The notes under the pieces: generated by a model
What the model saw: the letters and a program-made list of their open reading frames with translations, nothing else
Databases searched by the model: none
Told to the model about the DNA's origin: nothing
Assembly (NCBI GenBank): GCA_016928395.1
Contig: JAFGKV010000036.1
Span: forward strand, 51,034-115,033
From: Candidatus Fermentibacterota bacterium
GTDB taxonomy: Bacteria > JAFGKV01
Direction: 5' to 3'
Length of the DNA: 64,000 nucleotides
Position numbers and translations under genes: made by a program
Shown: piece after piece, positions 44,950 to 53,590 of the stretch
How positions within the stretch are numbered: position 1 is the stretch's first letter
Layout of the letters: every line of letters starts with the position of its first letter

Positions 44950-46740
44950 CTAGCCTGACCGTCTGCGAGGAAGAATCCGCTTCAGAATACCCCTCACCGC
45001 ACCTTCATCCTTTGCGCCAACGGTCTGCTCCTGCGGCGGTTGCCCCGTCACCACAGGTTTCTCCAGCGTCTCCTCAAGTACTGGCAGGCTGGCTGGCCTG
45101 CGCTTCCGGCGACGCCGTCGCGGAGGCCGTACCTGCCCCGAGGAATCCACAGACGATCCACCCTGCTCACGGTTTGGCTCGACGGCATGCCTATGTGGGC
45201 TCTCCGGCTTGCGGGGCAAGCCCCCGTGATCCTCAGTGTGTTCAGGCTCACGCTCCCGTCGCGGGGGCTCATCTCGCCGCATCTTGGCGTCGCGGACTTT
45301 CGGTTCCACCTCTGCGGCAGTGGCCAGTGCAATCCTGACTCTCAGTCCCCTCGATTGCTCCAGGTGGGAAATCAGAACACGGTGCTGGTTCATCAGAAGC
45401 AGGGCGGTATCCGGGTCGACCTCCAGGGTCACGTCCCTTCTCTCGGGCACATTCTCCAGGAGCTGCAGTGCCTGCGTGGCTCGCTGAACGGGATCGATGA
45501 TCCTCCCCCGTCCTCCGCAGCGAGGACATGGGGAAGTTCGCAGGCTGATAAGCGACCGACGGAGTCTCTGCCTGGACAGCTCCAGCATCCCGAAGGCACT
45601 GATATGTCCGAGCCTGATACGAGCCTTGTCGTCCTTCATCGCCGTCCGAAGCTGCCGTTCGACCTCGGCCCTGTGCTTCTCGTCTGCCATATCTATGAAA
45701 TCCACGACGATGAGCCCACCAAGGTCCCGCAGCCGCAGTTGCCGTGCCAATTCCTTGGCGGCCTCAATGTTTGTCGACAAGGCCGTTTGTTCGCTACCGG
45801 ATCCCTTGGTTGACTTGCCGGAGTTCACGTCGACGGCCACCAGAGCGGTCGTTACTTGGATAACCAAAGAACCACCGCTGGGCAAGGGCACCTCCGGTTG
45901 CAGACAGGCCAACACGAGCCGTTCGATCCCGCTGTCGACCATGAGCGGCGTCTGCTTCTGGTGCACCGAAAAGGCTACTTTGGCCCGTGGCATGACCGTT
46001 CGCACATAGGTTTTGACCCTGGCGGCGACGTGCTCGGAACCAAGTACTACTTCATCCACATCGGGAGTGAGATAGTCGCGCAATGCCCTGAATGCGGCGT
46101 CTTCTTCGCTGAAGAGCAGCGAAGGCGCGGGATCGCTGGCGAATTGGGCGCTAATCTTCTGCCACAGCCGTACAAGTCGTGCCAGGTCCCGGTCAATCTC
46201 TCGCTTGGTGGAAGCCTTGCCCACGGTGCGCACAATGACCGAGCAGTTCTTTGGCACGGAAAGGTTGGAGACCAGGTCTCGCAGCCGCGCGCGGTCCTCG
46301 GATGTTTCGATGCGGCGGGAGATGCCCCCCGACCCTTCCTCGTCCGGCATGAGTACGACATACCGCCCGGCCAGTGAGATGTGGGTCGTAAGATCCGCGC
46401 CCTTGCTGTCCAGCGGGTCCCTGGTCACCTGCACGAGAACGGTTTGCTTCCGCTTCAGCACATCTTGGATGGGTGGACGATCTGATGGCTTGATGCCTTC
46501 GGGGTAGTTGCGGGGATGAATATCCTTGATCTGAATAAAGCCATGACGGTCTTCACCTAGATCGATAAAGGCAGCCTGCAGGGACGGCTCGACCCTGGCT
46601 ACGACCCCCTTGTAGATATTTCCCTTCAGCTGTCCCCGCTCCGTCTCCTCTTCCGTGTAGTCGACAAGTACATTGTCGTGGAGAAGGGCAACCTTTACTC
46701 GCCCCCCGCTCTCTTCAATCAACATCTTGGTTTTACTCAT
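44950..46740 (-). CDS. rng: Ribonuclease E/G family endoribonuclease
   Basis: A 596-residue enzyme that cleaves single-stranded RNA during rRNA processing and mRNA decay. The N-terminus has the S1 RNA-binding domain (about 35-125; GNIYKGVVARVEPSLQAAFIDLGEDRHGFI in outline). The catalytic core has LGGLIVVDFIDMADEKHR with the metal-binding Asp pair, followed by the zinc-link CPRCGGRGRI that joins two protomers. Beyond about residue 480 is a charged, disordered tail with an Arg-rich patch (PPRRRRRKRRPAS), likely an RNA-binding site. The strong GAGGAGG lies about 20 nt before the chosen ATG, so the start could be slightly different. Confidence 0.93.
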   Translation of the reverse strand: MSKTKMLIEESGGRVKVALLHDNVLVDYTEEETERGQLKGNIYKGVVARVEPSLQAAFIDLGEDRHGFIQIKDIHPRNYPEGIKPSDRPPIQDVLKRKQTVLVQVTRDPLDSKGADLTTHISLAGRYVVLMPDEEGSGGISRRIETSEDRARLRDLVSNLSVPKNCSVIVRTVGKASTKREIDRDLARLVRLWQKISAQFASDPAPSLLFSEEDAAFRALRDYLTPDVDEVVLGSEHVAARVKTYVRTVMPRAKVAFSVHQKQTPLMVDSGIERLVLACLQPEVPLPSGGSLVIQVTTALVAVDVNSGKSTKGSGSEQTALSTNIEAAKELARQLRLRDLGGLIVVDFIDMADEKHRAEVERQLRTAMKDDKARIRLGHISAFGMLELSRQRLRRSLISLRTSPCPRCGGRGRIIDPVQRATQALQLLENVPERRDVTLEVDPDTALLLMNQHRVLISHLEQSRGLRVRIALATAAEVEPKVRDAKMRRDEPPRREREPEHTEDHGGLPRKPESPHRHAVEPNREQGGSSVDSSGQVRPPRRRRRKRRPASLPVLEETLEKPVVTGQPPQEQTVGAKDEGAVRGILKRILPRRRSG

Positions 46741-46895
46741 GAACGCAGTGCCTTTGTGGCCTCCTCTCAGATCATTTCAAACACACGAAACCCTCGCCCG
46801 CGCCCCGCTTCCTCAGCTGCATAGCAAGGGCACGATACCATACCGCAACGACGTCACGCACTGCAGTAGCCTCATCCCCAGACCCCAGCGCAGCG

Positions 46896-47921
46896 TCATC
46901 TCGTCAACCCTGCACCCAGCGGGCCGCCCTCCAATGCGCCGAGAAGCCCTACGAAGAACGCAAGATAGCCGCGCCACCGGGCTTCACCGTCGTCGGGATG
47001 TGACCACGCTGTGTGTCGTACAGAACCGACGAGCGGTAGAATCCAGAAGACAAGCACAACGACTCCCACGGGAGTCACCGGACCCCCCAGCCCTTCCACT
47101 AGGTTCATCCGCGCGGTAAACGCGCCTCCCAACGGGTAGCCAAGTGTCAGCATCCTGATACCGGTAGCACAGACACCCAGGAAACCCGCAGGATTGCCGA
47201 TGGCCTCCAGCGCACACCCTGAAACTGCCGTAGAGAACACGGCCATCCGCCCACCCTGCGCACCCAGGCCGCCACCAAACCAACCGCCGAGCGTGGCCAG
47301 CGCGCCGATGCCTGCGGCCACCGCCCCCACCACCCTGAGCCACTGCGTCGAACGGAATGCCCACACACCTGCCACGACGGCCACGCCAACGGCAAGAAGC
47401 GAGCATGGTTGCTGGCATCGTTCGAGAAGGTCTTGGGGGAGAATACCACCCCACCGGACCACCAGCACTGAGGCGGACCACCATGCGGGACCGATAACGG
47501 CCACCACACGCTTCGGGCCAAGAAGCGACAATGATGCAGGAAGGAAGGCCGTTCTTAACGCCAGCGCAACCCAAATGGTGACCAAAGCCCCTCGGCCAAT
47601 CCGCGGCGGCATGGCGCCCAGCGCCACTCGCAGCAGGCTGAGGGAATCCGTTTTGGAGAATGTCACCACTACGGATGCGCCGACGAGAAAAAGGAACAAG
47701 GATCCAAACGCCAGGTAGATGGCCGGCTGCTGACGCCCGGTAAGCAACCCGATCCCGACGGCAACGAGAGATCCTCCCGCAGCCATCATGATCACATTAT
47801 CGGCCATGAGTTCTACGACGGCTCCCGCCACCGTCAGGAGGATCCCCGGAGTATCCCGTCCGCGATGTCCCAGAATGCCCAGAACTCCCAACACCACCGC
47901 TGCCAGAATGTCTTCTCGCAT
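46896..47921 (-). CDS. Polytopic membrane protein, NuoN/MrpD-like pattern
   Basis: A 341-residue protein with about 10 hydrophobic helices and almost no soluble part. The order of segments resembles a shortened complex I antiporter-like subunit (NuoL/M/N or MrpD). These include FGSLFLFLVGASVVVTFSKTDS, then TIWVALALRTAFLPASLSLLGP (compare the helix before the broken helix), and GGRMAVFSTAVSGCALEAIG in the place of the usual KRLLAYSSIAHxG. Key Lys and Glu residues of the proton path are not evident, so it may be a degenerate or specialised relative. No other complex I genes are near. The gene lies between RNase E/G and thioredoxin reductase on the same strand. Function is uncertain. Confidence 0.55.
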   Translation of the reverse strand: MREDILAAVVLGVLGILGHRGRDTPGILLTVAGAVVELMADNVIMMAAGGSLVAVGIGLLTGRQQPAIYLAFGSLFLFLVGASVVVTFSKTDSLSLLRVALGAMPPRIGRGALVTIWVALALRTAFLPASLSLLGPKRVVAVIGPAWWSASVLVVRWGGILPQDLLERCQQPCSLLAVGVAVVAGVWAFRSTQWLRVVGAVAAGIGALATLGGWFGGGLGAQGGRMAVFSTAVSGCALEAIGNPAGFLGVCATGIRMLTLGYPLGGAFTARMNLVEGLGGPVTPVGVVVLVFWILPLVGSVRHTAWSHPDDGEARWRGYLAFFVGLLGALEGGPLGAGLTR

Positions 47922-47975
47922 GGGTTCAGCCTCGCCGGCCTCCTGCGGGATGCATGCCTACGTTGCCTCCGCCCC

Positions 47976-48908
47976 CTAACGACCTCGCTCGGCCAAGAAT
48001 CGTTCCGCCTCGATAGCGGCAATGCACCCCGACCCTGCCGCACTCACCGCCTGACGGTACACCGAATCCTGGCAGTCGCCCGCCGCGAAAACCCCTGGAA
48101 CCGCGGTCCTAGACGTGCCGGGGATGGTGCGGATATAGCCCTTGTCGTCGCGTTCCAGCGTTCCCTTGACGAAACCGGTGTTGGGGTCATGGCCGATCGC
48201 AAGGAAGACCCCGTGGCACGGGAGGGTCCGCTCTTGGCCGGTGTGAACATCCCGCAGGAGAAGGCCGGTGACGCCCACGGGCTCCTCACCTAGAACCTCC
48301 TTGACCACGCTGTCCCATACGATTTCCACCCGGGGCTCGGCCAACAGGCGCTTCTGCATGATCTTGGATGCTCTCAATTCGTCGCGCCGATGCACCAGCC
48401 ATACCCTCGTCGCAAAACGCGTGAGAAACAGGGCCTCCTCTACGGCGGAATCGCCCCCCCCGATCACCGCCACCTGCTTATCCTTGAAGAAGAATCCGTC
48501 GCAGGTCGCACACGCGGAGACTCCTCTGCCCTGCCACCGCCGTTCGGATTCCAGGCCGAGATACCTGGCCGAAGCGCCGGTGGCGACTATGAGGGCATCG
48601 GCAGTGATTCTCTCATCCCCGAGGAACAAGGAGAGGGTTGGCCCCTCGGATTGCACATCCGTTGCCTCCTCCATGCGGAAGCGAGCACCGAAGCGTTCGG
48701 CCTGCATCCGCATCCTCTGCATAAGTTCCGGACCCGGGATACCCTCAGGGAAGCCCGGGAAGTTCTCTATGTCGGTGGTGATCATAAGCTGCCCGCCCGG
48801 TTGCGTGCCTTCGATCACCAGCGGGGACAGCATGGCCCTTGCGGCGTAAACGGCTGCCGTGAGCCCCGCGGGGCCTGAGCCGACGATTATGAGACGCTCC
48901 TGGTTCAC
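47976..48908 (-). CDS. trxB: Thioredoxin reductase
   Basis: A 310-residue FAD/NADPH flavoprotein that reduces thioredoxin in the cytosol. Seen: the FAD site LIIVGSGPAGLTAAVYAAR near the N-terminus, the redox-active CATC in SACATCDGFF (about 133-142), the NADPH site VAVIGGGDSAVEEALFLT, and the second FAD motif GVFAAGDCQDSVYRQAVSAAGSG. The start was chosen at GTG (NQERL...), preceded by AGAGGAG; an ATG 48 nt upstream would add a charged tail not found in the family. It may share a transcript with the FG-GAP lipoprotein upstream. Confidence 0.96.
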   Translation of the reverse strand: MNQERLIIVGSGPAGLTAAVYAARAMLSPLVIEGTQPGGQLMITTDIENFPGFPEGIPGPELMQRMRMQAERFGARFRMEEATDVQSEGPTLSLFLGDERITADALIVATGASARYLGLESERRWQGRGVSACATCDGFFFKDKQVAVIGGGDSAVEEALFLTRFATRVWLVHRRDELRASKIMQKRLLAEPRVEIVWDSVVKEVLGEEPVGVTGLLLRDVHTGQERTLPCHGVFLAIGHDPNTGFVKGTLERDDKGYIRTIPGTSRTAVPGVFAAGDCQDSVYRQAVSAAGSGCIAAIEAERFLAERGR

Positions 48909-48986
48909 ACTGATTCTCCTCTCGCCCCGACCATCCCGGGACAAACGCGCATCCATCTCCTCTGTGCCATGGGCGCGGTCAGGGGT

Positions 48987-51617
48987 TCATTGAAAGACAT
49001 AGATGGTCTGATCCGGCGTGGTGCCGGGAATCACCCGGATGTCACCATCCGTGAACACAACTTCAACTTCCACGTACGTTGGTCGGCGGCCGAGACCAAA
49101 GTGCTGTACGAGTGAATTCTGGCTTGCGGTGCCCTTCCCTCCTTGCACTTCTCGGACTTGGGCACGGGCGCCGTCCGAGACCCGAACCTTGCAGCCTATG
49201 CAGTCCGCATTGGTGGTGATCCCGTTTCCCACACCGATAACACCCACGGATCGCCCCCAGGAATCGTTTCGAAACAAACGTATGCCGCTGCTGCTCCCCA
49301 CCACCAGATCCAGATCGCCGTCACGGTCGAAATCCGACACAGCGCAACCCCAGCCGTTAAGCGCGCGGACCCCTGCCAGGTAGGTGACATCATGAAAGCG
49401 CCCGTGCCTCTGCATCAGAAGGTACGAGCGACGCCCCTCGTACACTGATGTGATGTACAGGTCAAGATCACCGTCATTGTCGAAATCGGCCCAACAGGGA
49501 TCAGAGCTCGTTTCCTCGTAAGGGATTCCTCCCCGCCCCTCAAGCGGAACAAACTTACCCTCAGCCGCTGCACGGTTCTGCAGAAGCACGGTGGTGTTCG
49601 AGAGATGAATGTAGCGGGGATGGGCAAGATTCGCACTGATGAGATCGAGGTGACCGTCACCGTCGAAATCACCCCAATCACTGCCGATGGTATGGCCGAA
49701 CCATCCATCGCGTTCCTCACCGCGGACTCCGCGGAGACACGCGACATCGACAAACCGACCGCTGCCGTCATTCTCCCATAGAGAGTTGGGCTGCAGCCGG
49801 TAGTTGGAGACAAAGATATCCAGGTCCCCGTCGGCATCGTAATCGGCGCAGCCTACACCCCTACCGGCCCTGGGCTGCCCGGTGGCAATCCCCCTCAGAC
49901 CGCTCTCGTCAACGAAAAGCCCCTTGCCCTTGTTCATGAGCACACGGTCGGGCATCCCTGAACCCGGTGACTCGGCGCATTCATATTTCGCCAGGTAAAC
50001 ATCAAGAAGACCGTCACCGTCGAAATCACCCAATGCGGCGCCTTCCGTCGGCAGCCCATCCGCCGGGAAGCCCGCCACCTCTTCAAAGCGCTGGCCGTCA
50101 CCGAGAAAGAGACGGTCAGAGGAGTCGCCGGTTCCCATGACCAGCAGGTCCAGTGCCCCGTCGTTGTTCACATCGGCGAAGAGGCCCCCCGAGGAGACAA
50201 CCCCGTCGAGGCCAACCAGGGTGGTCACCTCATGAAACGTGACGCCGGCGACGTTGTGGAACAGTCTGTTCCCGCCCACGAGGAGATCATCGAATCCATC
50301 ACCATCGAAGTCACCCCACGCAACCCTGCCGCCCCCAACTTCTCCAAGCCCAGACCGGGAGGTGACATCCTCGAACAGCGGGCCATCGTATTCGAGCACG
50401 TTCCTGGAATACTCGACAGTCTTATCGGACGACCCCATCCGACGCAGCACGATGTTCAAGAGGGAATCGGCCCGAGCGGTCCACACATTGCGCACGTCAC
50501 CAGCCTCCAAGGCCCGGGCTAGAAACTCCCCTGCCTCCGCCAGCCTTCCACCGGATACTGCGCACTGTCCGAGCACAAAATACGCTGGAGCTGCCGTCGC
50601 CTCGCAGCGAATGCGCTCGGGGAGGTTCTCCACGACATCCGTCGCCATTCTTGCCGCAGTCTCGATGTCGCCACGGCGGAGCAGAGCCATGGCATAGCTC
50701 GCCTCGGCTTGCACGCGAAGAGAGCAGATCTCCAGCTCCCAGCGTTCTTCTGGATAGCCTGGCGGTGGTACACACTGGCCAACCGCATCAACGGCCCGCC
50801 TGGCGTACTGGAGGGCGCGGTAGTCTCCAAGGTTCTTTTCGAGATACCAGTAGGCCGCCGTAGTCAAGGCCCGTGGGTCATCCGGCGAGTCCCGCATCCA
50901 TGCATGTAAGACATCACTCAATTCAGCGGGCCGGTTCATGACCGCCAAGGTCGCCGAGAGTGTCGAAAAGGCCTCCCCCCTCATGACGCTCTCGGGGTTG
51001 TCGCGCAAGTATCGCCGCAAAAAGGCTGCCTTGCCTGCAGTGTCGTTCCACACCCCGTGAAGGCTGTCGTAGAAGCTCTCCATGGAGATGTCAAAGGCCA
51101 GCCGGGAACCGGGAAAGCGGAACGCCAGCATGGATCCCGCGGCATTGGCCAGGGAGTCTTCCCCCATGAGCCGATAGCCGTGATAGGCCAGTTCCAGGTC
51201 ACTCTCGGTTCGGGGCCGTATCAGGGCGCAGGCATCAACCTCCTGACGGACGAGACGCTGCAAGCTGTCGCCGTTGTCAGCACCCGCCATGGCCAGAAGT
51301 GCGCGCCACCTTCCCCTCACCGCATCCTTCTCCCTGGGCCTTACGGCTAGGATACGATCCCAGTGGTCTAGAGCCCGGCCGGGATCGCCGACCTTGTGAA
51401 AGCACTCCCCGAGCCGCAGCCAGGGGTCAATCTCGTGCGGCGCCGCATTCATGGCTCTCACAAACGCTGCCGCCGCATCATCGAAACGGCAGTACGCGGC
51501 CAGACTGTCTCCGCGGGCCATGAGAACCTCATACCGCTCCGAGATCAGCGGCACGGACCGGGCGCAGGATACCCCCAGCGCCACGAGCAGGAGCAGGTAG
51601 ATCTTCCGCGCGGACAC
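48987..51617 (-). CDS. TPR plus FG-GAP/VCBS and ASPIC/UnbV lipoprotein
   Basis: An 876-residue lipoprotein (LGVSC lipobox near residue 18). Residues 30-450 are TPR-like helical repeats. From about 460 onward there are at least seven calcium-binding FG-GAP/VCBS blades with D-x-D/N-x-D-G-x-x-D loops (DFDGDGFDDLL, DVNNDGALDLL, DFDGDGLLDVY, DYDADGDLDIF, DFDGDGHLDLI, DFDNDGDLDLY, DFDRDGDLDLV). It ends in an ASPIC/UnbV domain (GCKVRVSDG...). Such proteins form extracellular or periplasmic beta-propellers, often in FCB and related bacteria. Their ligands are seldom known. The GTG start was chosen because it yields a clean signal peptide; a second GTG lies 3 nt upstream. Confidence 0.88.
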   Translation of the reverse strand: MSARKIYLLLLVALGVSCARSVPLISERYEVLMARGDSLAAYCRFDDAAAAFVRAMNAAPHEIDPWLRLGECFHKVGDPGRALDHWDRILAVRPREKDAVRGRWRALLAMAGADNGDSLQRLVRQEVDACALIRPRTESDLELAYHGYRLMGEDSLANAAGSMLAFRFPGSRLAFDISMESFYDSLHGVWNDTAGKAAFLRRYLRDNPESVMRGEAFSTLSATLAVMNRPAELSDVLHAWMRDSPDDPRALTTAAYWYLEKNLGDYRALQYARRAVDAVGQCVPPPGYPEERWELEICSLRVQAEASYAMALLRRGDIETAARMATDVVENLPERIRCEATAAPAYFVLGQCAVSGGRLAEAGEFLARALEAGDVRNVWTARADSLLNIVLRRMGSSDKTVEYSRNVLEYDGPLFEDVTSRSGLGEVGGGRVAWGDFDGDGFDDLLVGGNRLFHNVAGVTFHEVTTLVGLDGVVSSGGLFADVNNDGALDLLVMGTGDSSDRLFLGDGQRFEEVAGFPADGLPTEGAALGDFDGDGLLDVYLAKYECAESPGSGMPDRVLMNKGKGLFVDESGLRGIATGQPRAGRGVGCADYDADGDLDIFVSNYRLQPNSLWENDGSGRFVDVACLRGVRGEERDGWFGHTIGSDWGDFDGDGHLDLISANLAHPRYIHLSNTTVLLQNRAAAEGKFVPLEGRGGIPYEETSSDPCWADFDNDGDLDLYITSVYEGRRSYLLMQRHGRFHDVTYLAGVRALNGWGCAVSDFDRDGDLDLVVGSSSGIRLFRNDSWGRSVGVIGVGNGITTNADCIGCKVRVSDGARAQVREVQGGKGTASQNSLVQHFGLGRRPTYVEVEVVFTDGDIRVIPGTTPDQTIYVFQ

Positions 51618-51811
51618 CACCCAGCTGCCGTAGCCTCCTCCCCCATCAAGTGTGTCGCGGCAGACCCTGGCTGCCGTGTACCCGGCCACGGGACTCGAGA
51701 CAGCCGGGACCATCCAAGAGTCGCCCGACAGAGCGCGGGCCATGAGACGGCGGCTAGGGCGCATGGGGGCGCATACCCTCCTCGGAGTGCGGTGAATGAG
51801 AACGAGAAAGG

Positions 51812-53590
51812 CTATGCGCTTCGGCCTGTGCTGTCAATCGGTGTGACTCGTCCAGCAGCGGCCGGTCCGAGAAGAACCCATCGATACTCGGGGTTAGTCT
51901 CCATAAGCCGCTCGTGGCTCCCCTGGTCGGCAATGCGCCCGTCTTTGATGAACAGCACCCAGTCAGCCTGTTCTACGGTAGCGACCCGATGCGAGACCAA
52001 AAGCATCGCCGCACCGCCAGGCCCTCGGGCCATTCCCTCCCAGAACCGTCGCTCGGTCTCCGCGTCGAGGCTGGCCGTGCAGTCGTCCAGCAGAAGAAGC
52101 TGGGGCCCCCCGACCAAAGCCCGGGCGATGGCCAACCGCTGCCGTTGCCCACCCGAGACCAGCGTTCCGCGATGGCCCAGCCTGGTGCCAAGGCCCTGTT
52201 CCATCGCGCGGACATCAAAGCCGATCTGGGCCCTGTCCAACACGGCTAGCACACTCTGATCATCGATTTCCCTTCCCACAAGAACATTGTCTCTGATGGT
52301 GTCCGAGAACAGCGCTCCCTCTTGGGGGACATAGCCGATGCCACTGCGGTACTGGTCGAGATTCAGATCGTCCAACCCGATCCCATTCAGCGCAATCCAC
52401 CCGGAGGTCGGAGAAAGAACACCGGCAGCCAGCTTCAAAACCGTGGTCTTGCCGCTGCCCACTTCCCCAACCAGGACGACCCGCTCCCCTGCCCTCACCT
52501 GGAACGACAAGTCCTTCAGCAGGGGATCGCTTTCCGCATAGGAGAAAGAGACATCGCTGAACTGCAGCGCGGACATCCGAGGAACCTCGGCTCTACCGGC
52601 GGGAACCTGCCTGGAGGGGAACTCGTCGATATCAGTGATTCGGTCCATGGACACGAATGCCTGCCTAGCCACGGCGGGAAGCCCCGGGAGTTCGGTCAGG
52701 GGCTGCATAAGTCGCTCAAGATACAGGTAGATCGCGTAGAGGCCCCCGATGCTCAGATCCCCCCGCACCACCAGCGCGCCGGAGGCAAGCAACGCAATAC
52801 CTTGGCACAACCGCCCAATGCCCGCATCGCCATACCATGTCAGCGCGAAGAGCCGCGCAACCCGGTACTGAACGCCTGCCCGTTCCCTGAGTATGTCCGC
52901 CAGCTTGCGTTCCTGGCCTTCCTCTGCGGTGAACGCCTTCACGATTCTGATCCCGCTGAACGTCGCCTCCAAGGCTTCATTCGTGCGCGAGATTGCCTTC
53001 TGTTGTGCATCGAATGCCCGGTGCAGCCGGTGGCGAATGACATAGTACAGGTAGATTCCGCCGGGAAGCGGAATGAGCGAGATCAAGGCAACACGCCATT
53101 CCAGCAGGAAAATGGCCGCCACGCAGAAAGCAAACCGGCCAAAGGCATCGATGCCCCGGAACACGCCGGAGCTGAGAAACCAGGCCAACTTCGGGTACTC
53201 CCGCAGATCATCGGTCAGCCGCGTTACCAGATCCCCGGTGGGGAAATGGAGAAAGAAGCGATAGTCCTTCTTGAGCAGGCGATCAAACGAATCCCCGCGG
53301 ATATCCAACTCGAATCGCATGTTCATCCATGCCCTGGCCACAGGATACAGCCCAGCAACAATCCTGGCCAACAGGAGGACGGCAAGCACCAGCATGGTGC
53401 CCATGCCGACTCCATCGCCGCCATGCTGCATGACGCTGGTCACCCTGTCGATCACATGCTTGAGTACCAGGGGGTATGCCAGAGTCACCGCGGTGGAGAG
53501 AACGGTGAAACAAGCCATGATGACAAGCCACCAGCGATGGTGCCGCCAGTGCGACCAGATCCACGCCGCCCGCCATCCCCGCCGGTTCAT
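51812..53590 (-). CDS. ABC exporter half-transporter with degenerate Walker B
   Basis: A 592-residue MsbA-type half-transporter: six helices (about 15-330) and one ATPase domain. Walker A is GEVGSGKTT (about 373-381) and the signature is VSGGQRQRLAIARAL (about 472-486). Walker B is LLLLDDCTASLD, so the catalytic Glu is Asp. The switch His is present (LLVSHRVAT). Its partner gene lies immediately upstream (ATGA overlap). Together they match a heterodimeric exporter, in which this subunit's Walker A/B forms the non-hydrolytic site. The substrate is unknown; drugs, lipids or peptides are all possible. Confidence 0.92.
   Translation of the reverse strand: MNRRGWRAAWIWSHWRHHRWWLVIMACFTVLSTAVTLAYPLVLKHVIDRVTSVMQHGGDGVGMGTMLVLAVLLLARIVAGLYPVARAWMNMRFELDIRGDSFDRLLKKDYRFFLHFPTGDLVTRLTDDLREYPKLAWFLSSGVFRGIDAFGRFAFCVAAIFLLEWRVALISLIPLPGGIYLYYVIRHRLHRAFDAQQKAISRTNEALEATFSGIRIVKAFTAEEGQERKLADILRERAGVQYRVARLFALTWYGDAGIGRLCQGIALLASGALVVRGDLSIGGLYAIYLYLERLMQPLTELPGLPAVARQAFVSMDRITDIDEFPSRQVPAGRAEVPRMSALQFSDVSFSYAESDPLLKDLSFQVRAGERVVLVGEVGSGKTTVLKLAAGVLSPTSGWIALNGIGLDDLNLDQYRSGIGYVPQEGALFSDTIRDNVLVGREIDDQSVLAVLDRAQIGFDVRAMEQGLGTRLGHRGTLVSGGQRQRLAIARALVGGPQLLLLDDCTASLDAETERRFWEGMARGPGGAAMLLVSHRVATVEQADWVLFIKDGRIADQGSHERLMETNPEYRWVLLGPAAAGRVTPIDSTGRSA

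Noticed and set aside
49100-50400. Regularly spaced repeats in 49.1-50.4 kb, possibly a CRISPR-like array
   Set aside because: They are the calcium-loop codons of FG-GAP blades inside a single coding frame, with diverged sequence between units.
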